From assembly GCA_022616395.1 (NCBI GenBank), contig JAKEEV010000107.1, positions 1 to 9,180 on the forward strand: 9,180 bases of DNA, read 5' to 3'. Positions 4,988 to 9,180 of this stretch are shown here, one piece after another; the stretch's first letter is position 1, and each line of letters starts with the position of its first letter. The notes below the pieces were generated by a model, which saw only the letters and a list, made by a program, of their open reading frames with translations, was not told the DNA's origin and searched no databases. The DNA is from Planctomycetia bacterium (GTDB taxonomy: Bacteria > Planctomycetota > Planctomycetia > Gemmatales > Gemmataceae). Made by a program: the position numbers and the translations under genes.

Positions 4988-7900
4988 ATGAAATTCCTCA
5001 CACGGTTGCCGGTACTGTTGGGGGTGCTCGCCACCTTCGCCGCTGTTGGCTCCAACCTCTTCGGAGTCGTCCCTCCGGGTTCCGGCCTTCCCGGAGCGAA
5101 GCCGACTGGTCCCACTCCGGATGGCGGAAAGGTCATCGACGAACTGGCGGTGACCAAGTTCAGCAAGATGCCCGTGCTGACCTACCAGCCCAAGGACAGC
5201 GAGTTGCTGTTCGCCTGGCAGATTCAGCCCACGGTCGCCGCGGCTCCGGCCCGTCCGCGAGACGTGCTGGTTCTCGTGGACACCTCCGCCAGTCAAGCTG
5301 GCCGACCGCTCCAACAGGCCAAGAACATCGTCACGGCACTGGCCAACAACTTGACCACCGACGACCGAATCAGCGTCTGGTCGGTCAGTACGCCCGCCGC
5401 GACCCGAACACTCTCGAAAGACTTCCAGCCCGCGGACTCCGACGCAACTCGGAGCGCTGCCGCGTCACTGACCGAAGTCGAATACGGCTCCGGAGCAACG
5501 GACCTCAAGAACGCCCTTGAGAAGTCCCTGGCGACACTCGCACCCAACCGCGGCCGGCACCAGATCGTGCTGTTCCTCGGAGACGGCGAGAGCGCGTTCA
5601 ACCCGATCACCGAAGCCGACCGGCTTGCGATTGGCGGCCGAATGGACTTGAGCGACATTTACTTCTTCGCTGTGCCGCTGGGCGTGAAAGTCAACGCTCA
5701 CAACCTCCACGGTCTGGCTGTCCTGACGGGCGGTTCCGTGGTGCGAGTGCAGGAAGACTTGGGTGTCCCAACCAAATTGGCCGAGTTCACCACGCGACTC
5801 AAGGCCGCTTTCGATGTGCCCGTGGTCAAGCCGGAGAAGTGGAAGTTCGGCGCTGAGGTGGGCGAATCGTACCCAACCAAGCTCCCGCCGCTTCGCACCG
5901 ACAAGCCGACGCTTGTGATGGGCAAACTCGCCAAGCCGACCGCGACCGCGGTCACTCTCACCGTCAACGGGTTGCTCAACGGCAAGGCGGTCGATCTGAA
6001 CTTCAGTCAGCCGCTCCCGGCTCCGCAGGTCGATCACTTCTTCCTGAACTTGATGCTCGATCAGTGGCGCAGTGCCCCGCACAAGGACGCCCCGGCGATG
6101 TTGCAGTCGGATCGGGCGCTTGCTCTGGCCAGCACGCAGGTGAGGCTCTATCGCGAGGAGTTCCTCACGCAAGCTGTGTGGGCGATTACCGCCAACCAAC
6201 TCGACGAGGCCGAGAAGCTCTACAACGCGGCCCTTCGGGTGGACCCGACCGACAAGGAAGCCATCGGCGGCGTGCATCTTGTTGCCCAGATGAAGGCGGG
6301 ACGAGTCACGAAGGGCGACCTGCACAAGAAAGTCATGGCCAAGACGGGTGCCCTGGAAGTGAAAGACGACCAGATTCGCGCGGTCATTCAGGATCCAACT
6401 CTGGTTGCCGCCCAGCCGCCCGTTGTGAATCAACCGCCCGGAGCGACCGACCTCATCAAGGAAGCCGCGGCCCGACGCGCGATCGAAGAACAGCGGTACA
6501 AGGTGCTGGTTGACGCGACCATTCGCCGCGCTCGCACACTTCTGCGGACCGACCCGGATGCCGCCTACCAGGACTTGAAGCGTCAGCGCGACGAGATTCT
6601 GATTTACGACGGGATCGGGGAGGAAGCCCGGCGTCAGATGGTGTCCGATCTCGAAGCGGTCATGCGCGAAGTGTTCGTCAAGGGCGCGGAGGTCAAGCGC
6701 CAGGCGGACGCGGAACGGCAAGCCATTGCTCGCACCCGGTTCCGCCTTGGCGAGTTTGAAAAACAGCTCGACCAGACCCTCCGCGACCAGGACCGGATCA
6801 GCATGTTCCGCCAACTGATGCAACAGGCCCGGTATGAACTGGCCTATCAGGAAGCGCAATTGATGATTCAGGAGAAGGTGGTCAAGGGGCTGCCGGTGCC
6901 AGTGACAACCACCGCCAGCTACATCATCGGTCAGCAAGCGACCCAACTGCGCGAGTGGAAGGAACTGGTTCGCATCCGCGAGGATCGCTTCCTGCTGGCC
7001 ATGATGCAGAGCGAGAAGTCGCACATTCCGTATCCCGATGAACCGCCCGTTCACTTCCCGCCGGCTGCGGTGTGGCGTGAACTGACGGGCTTGCGTCGAG
7101 AAGCGTATCTGCACTCGAACCTCGGCCCCAACCCGACCGAGGGCCAGAAGCGCCTCAAGAGCATCATCGAGGACGTGGAGGCCGATCTGGGTGACAAGAA
7201 CATTAACGAGACGCCGCTCTTCGAGATCCTTCAGTTCCTCTCGAAGAAGCACAACATCTCCTTCGTGGTGATGGAGGAATACTTCAAGGCCGAGGGCGAG
7301 CCGAACATCCGCGAGGCCAAGCCCAAGATCGCCGCGACTCAACTTCGCGGGCTGAAGTTGGGTAACTTCCTGGACATCGTGCTGTTGTCGGTGAACGCGA
7401 CGTTCATCGTCCGCCCGGACTACATCGAGATCACCACGTTCAACCGCCGACTCGAAGAGAAGGTGACGCGTGTCTTCCCGGTGGCCGACCTGGCGATTCC
7501 GATCCCCAGTTCGGTGAACCAGTCGACGCTGTTCCAGAACCTGTTCTTCCAGAACCAGACGCTGGCCATCTTCGGTCAGGCGAGTCTCTTCGGCGGCGGC
7601 TTGCAGAACCTGGGCGGCAACTTCGGCAACCCGTTCGGCAACCAGGGGAACCCGCTCAACCAGCAGGGGAACCAGGGTCCGTTCGGCAACGGGGCGAACA
7701 TGCTCGGCCAGAACCAGGGGAACCAGGGGTTCCAGGGCGGTTTGATTGGCGTCGGGGGTGGGAACCTCGGTCAGTTCGGTAACCTTGGCGGTCAGTTCGG
7801 TCTCCAGGGTGGCGATCAGAGTCAGTTGCTCATGCAACTGATCTTCGAGACCGTTGCTCGCGGGGAGTGGGCGAACCTGCCTGGAGTCAGTCCCGCTCCG

Positions 7901-9180
7901 GGTATGGGAATGGATGAAGCTCCGATCGTTCCTCAAAACCAGTTGAACTCGCTGGGTTACTATCCGCCGGCCCGCGCACTGATTATTCGCGGAAGCACGC
8001 GGTATCACTCCGCGGCCACGATCAAGTTGACGAAGAACGAGGGGAACGCGCAGGCGCCGGTGAACCCGCGTCCGGGCGTTGTGGTCATCGGGCCGGGTGG
8101 GAACACCGCGCCTCCGCCGAAGGATCCGGCCAACCCGCCGAAGAACCCCGTGATCGCCCCGCCGGGCGGTGGCGCGGTCGTGGCGGCTCAGCCTGTTGGC
8201 CTGGTCAACCCGAAGATCGACCCGGTTGCCGAACGCAAGAAGCTCGGCAACGACCCGAAGACGATGTGGAACGCGGCCATTGCCCGCACCGTGACCGATC
8301 CGGGTCTGATCGTGGCGTGTGCCGAGTTCCTGATGGAGTTCGATGAGTTCGGTCATGCCGCGGAAGTGCTCAAGGGGAATCTCCGCAAGGGTCTGGCAAC
8401 CGACGAGTGGGCGCACGACGCGCTGGCGGTCGCTCTGGAAGCCGCGGGCGGCAACCCGATCGAAGTCGAGCGAGCTTTCGTGTCCGCTATCGACCTCGAT
8501 CCAACCAGCGCGAAGGCTTACCTGAAGGCCGCGAAGGCCGAGGCCAACCTGAAGAACCACAACCAGGCGGTTGTGTTCTGCCAGCGTGCGGCCAAGTTCA
8601 GCCCGGATGATCCGCTTCCTTACGCCAACGCGATGGCGTTCGCCGAGTTCGCCACCGACGTGAAGAGCGACGCGGTGCTGTGGGCCGCGGATAACCTGCT
8701 CAAACGCGACTGGAACACCAGCGACGGCGTTGACTACCACAAACAGGTGGGTGAACGCTTGCCGAAGCTGGAGACGAAGTTGAAAGCCGCCGGCCAGAAG
8801 ACCGATGATCTGGCCAAGGCCATCACCTTGCAGAACCAGCGCGATCTGGTGATCGAACTGCTCTGGCAGGGGAACGCCGACCTCGACTTGATCGTTGCGG
8901 AACCGGTTGGCTCGGTCTGTTCGCCGACCTACAACCGAACGACCGGCGGCGGCCTCCTGAAGGCCGACATCTTGGAGCAACTCAACGACCGCTCCGAGGT
9001 GTATACCGCCGCAAGCGCCTTCAGCGGCACCTACAAGGTGTCGGTGAAGCAAGCGTTCGGCCGGCCGATTGGCGGTAACGCCCGGATCAAGATCACCAAG
9101 TTCAAGGGCACCGCGAAGGAAGCGGTGGACTTCCTCGAAGTGCCTCTCAACGGCGCACCGATTGAAGTCAAACTCGAAGC
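4988..9180 (+). CDS. Giant exported VWA / TPR / secretin-like (STN) / YfaP-like (DUF2135) protein, 3' end missing
   Basis: Open from the ATG to the right edge: 1397 complete codons, no stop. Residues 1-21 (MKFLTRLPVLLGVLATFAAV) resemble a signal peptide, implying export. Residues about 90-275 are a von Willebrand A domain with an intact metal site: D98-T-S100-A-S102, T171 (GSGATDL) and D199 (FLGDGES). Residues about 388-440 look like a TPR (LDEAEKLYNAALRVDPTDKEA). Residues about 485-715 are long charged helices ending in PYPDEPPVHFPPAAVWREL (682-700), a block I associate with large planctomycete proteins. Residues about 738-822 match the STN/secretin N-terminal fold, followed by VTRVFPVADLAIPIP (826-840), an FG/NQG-rich tract (861-942) and ARALIIRGSTRYHSA (996-1010). 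A Pro-rich linker, then TPR-like helices (about 1090-1220), lead to a YfaP/DUF2135-like beta domain (about 1286-1390: LLWQGNADLDLIVAEP). Function unknown; a protein-binding cell-envelope scaffold is the inference. Confidence 0.9.
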   Translation, partial: MKFLTRLPVLLGVLATFAAVGSNLFGVVPPGSGLPGAKPTGPTPDGGKVIDELAVTKFSKMPVLTYQPKDSELLFAWQIQPTVAAAPARPRDVLVLVDTSASQAGRPLQQAKNIVTALANNLTTDDRISVWSVSTPAATRTLSKDFQPADSDATRSAAASLTEVEYGSGATDLKNALEKSLATLAPNRGRHQIVLFLGDGESAFNPITEADRLAIGGRMDLSDIYFFAVPLGVKVNAHNLHGLAVLTGGSVVRVQEDLGVPTKLAEFTTRLKAAFDVPVVKPEKWKFGAEVGESYPTKLPPLRTDKPTLVMGKLAKPTATAVTLTVNGLLNGKAVDLNFSQPLPAPQVDHFFLNLMLDQWRSAPHKDAPAMLQSDRALALASTQVRLYREEFLTQAVWAITANQLDEAEKLYNAALRVDPTDKEAIGGVHLVAQMKAGRVTKGDLHKKVMAKTGALEVKDDQIRAVIQDPTLVAAQPPVVNQPPGATDLIKEAAARRAIEEQRYKVLVDATIRRARTLLRTDPDAAYQDLKRQRDEILIYDGIGEEARRQMVSDLEAVMREVFVKGAEVKRQADAERQAIARTRFRLGEFEKQLDQTLRDQDRISMFRQLMQQARYELAYQEAQLMIQEKVVKGLPVPVTTTASYIIGQQATQLREWKELVRIREDRFLLAMMQSEKSHIPYPDEPPVHFPPAAVWRELTGLRREAYLHSNLGPNPTEGQKRLKSIIEDVEADLGDKNINETPLFEILQFLSKKHNISFVVMEEYFKAEGEPNIREAKPKIAATQLRGLKLGNFLDIVLLSVNATFIVRPDYIEITTFNRRLEEKVTRVFPVADLAIPIPSSVNQSTLFQNLFFQNQTLAIFGQASLFGGGLQNLGGNFGNPFGNQGNPLNQQGNQGPFGNGANMLGQNQGNQGFQGGLIGVGGGNLGQFGNLGGQFGLQGGDQSQLLMQLIFETVARGEWANLPGVSPAPGMGMDEAPIVPQNQLNSLGYYPPARALIIRGSTRYHSAATIKLTKNEGNAQAPVNPRPGVVVIGPGGNTAPPPKDPANPPKNPVIAPPGGGAVVAAQPVGLVNPKIDPVAERKKLGNDPKTMWNAAIARTVTDPGLIVACAEFLMEFDEFGHAAEVLKGNLRKGLATDEWAHDALAVALEAAGGNPIEVERAFVSAIDLDPTSAKAYLKAAKAEANLKNHNQAVVFCQRAAKFSPDDPLPYANAMAFAEFATDVKSDAVLWAADNLLKRDWNTSDGVDYHKQVGERLPKLETKLKAAGQKTDDLAKAITLQNQRDLVIELLWQGNADLDLIVAEPVGSVCSPTYNRTTGGGLLKADILEQLNDRSEVYTAASAFSGTYKVSVKQAFGRPIGGNARIKITKFKGTAKEAVDFLEVPLNGAPIEVKLE
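7568..7813 (+). repeat. In-frame low-complexity FG/NQG-rich tract inside the giant protein
   Basis: Residues about 861-942 of the giant protein are almost only Gly, Asn, Gln, Phe and Leu, with seven FG dipeptides and repeated short units such as GNPFGNQGNP and NQGNQG. At DNA level the unit AACCAGGGGAACC recurs with variation, suggesting growth by slippage or unequal exchange. The tract is in frame and lies between two conserved-looking halves of the secretin-like module, so it behaves like an inserted flexible loop. Confidence 0.85.

Noticed and set aside
7568..7813. Reading the FG-rich tract as evidence for a nuclear-pore-like protein
   Set aside because: Seven FG dipeptides in a Gly/Asn/Gln-rich background can arise from slippage, and the protein carries a signal peptide and envelope-type modules. 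Composition alone does not support a nucleoporin assignment.
5465..9052. A 1195-codon open frame on the minus strand
   Set aside because: It is exactly codon-in-register antisense to the giant plus-strand gene. It is open because TTA, CTA and TCA codons are avoided in this GC-rich gene. Its translation is His/Arg/Leu-rich with no family motif, while the plus frame shows a signal peptide, MIDAS, TPR and STN features.

Overview
The window looks like chromosomal DNA of a planctomycete, most likely of the Gemmataceae (Gemmata and relatives). This rests on family resemblance rather than a marker gene: GC-rich coding DNA, mostly weak Shine-Dalgarno sites, a giant secreted protein built from modules typical of that phylum (VWA, a secretin/STN-like module, TPR, a YfaP/DUF2135-like end), and intergenic palindromic elements. 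No rRNA, tRNA, CRISPR array, phage gene or transposase gene was found.

Layout: (1) 1-624, minus strand: N-terminal 208 residues of a glycoside hydrolase family 15 (glucoamylase/trehalase-like) protein, running off the left edge. (2) 625-819: divergent intergenic space dominated by a 90-nt, near-perfect hairpin. (3) 820-3165, plus strand: complete OPT-family transporter (781 aa). (4) 3156-3253: a second long hairpin whose 28-bp outer stem begins inside the last codons of the transporter gene and lies between two convergent genes. (5) 3270-4295, minus strand: unrecognised 341-aa protein with a Pro/Ala-rich disordered N-terminus and two coiled coils. (6) 4296-4987: 692 bp without a recognisable gene. 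It holds an 89-bp MITE-like palindromic element (about 4781-4869) flanked by a 9-10 bp direct repeat that looks like a target-site duplication. Removing the element restores a CCACAC...GTGTGG dyad. (7) 4988-9180 and beyond, plus strand: at least 1397 codons of a giant exported protein. It has an intact MIDAS VWA domain, a TPR-like segment, a long helical region, an STN/secretin-like module interrupted by an FG- and NQG-rich low-complexity tract, more TPR-like helices and a YfaP/DUF2135-like beta domain. The gene continues past the right edge.

There is no obvious single operon. GH15 and the transporter are divergent, the transporter and the coiled-coil gene are convergent, and the coiled-coil gene and the giant gene are divergent. 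GH15 plus OPT could serve sugar and peptide (or metal-chelate) metabolism, but nothing in the sequence ties them together. The coiled-coil protein and the giant multi-domain protein both look structural or scaffold-like, and they share a long upstream region. The least explained items are the giant protein with its interrupted secretin-like module, the two long hairpins bracketing the transporter, and the small mobile element inserted into a dyad upstream of the giant gene.
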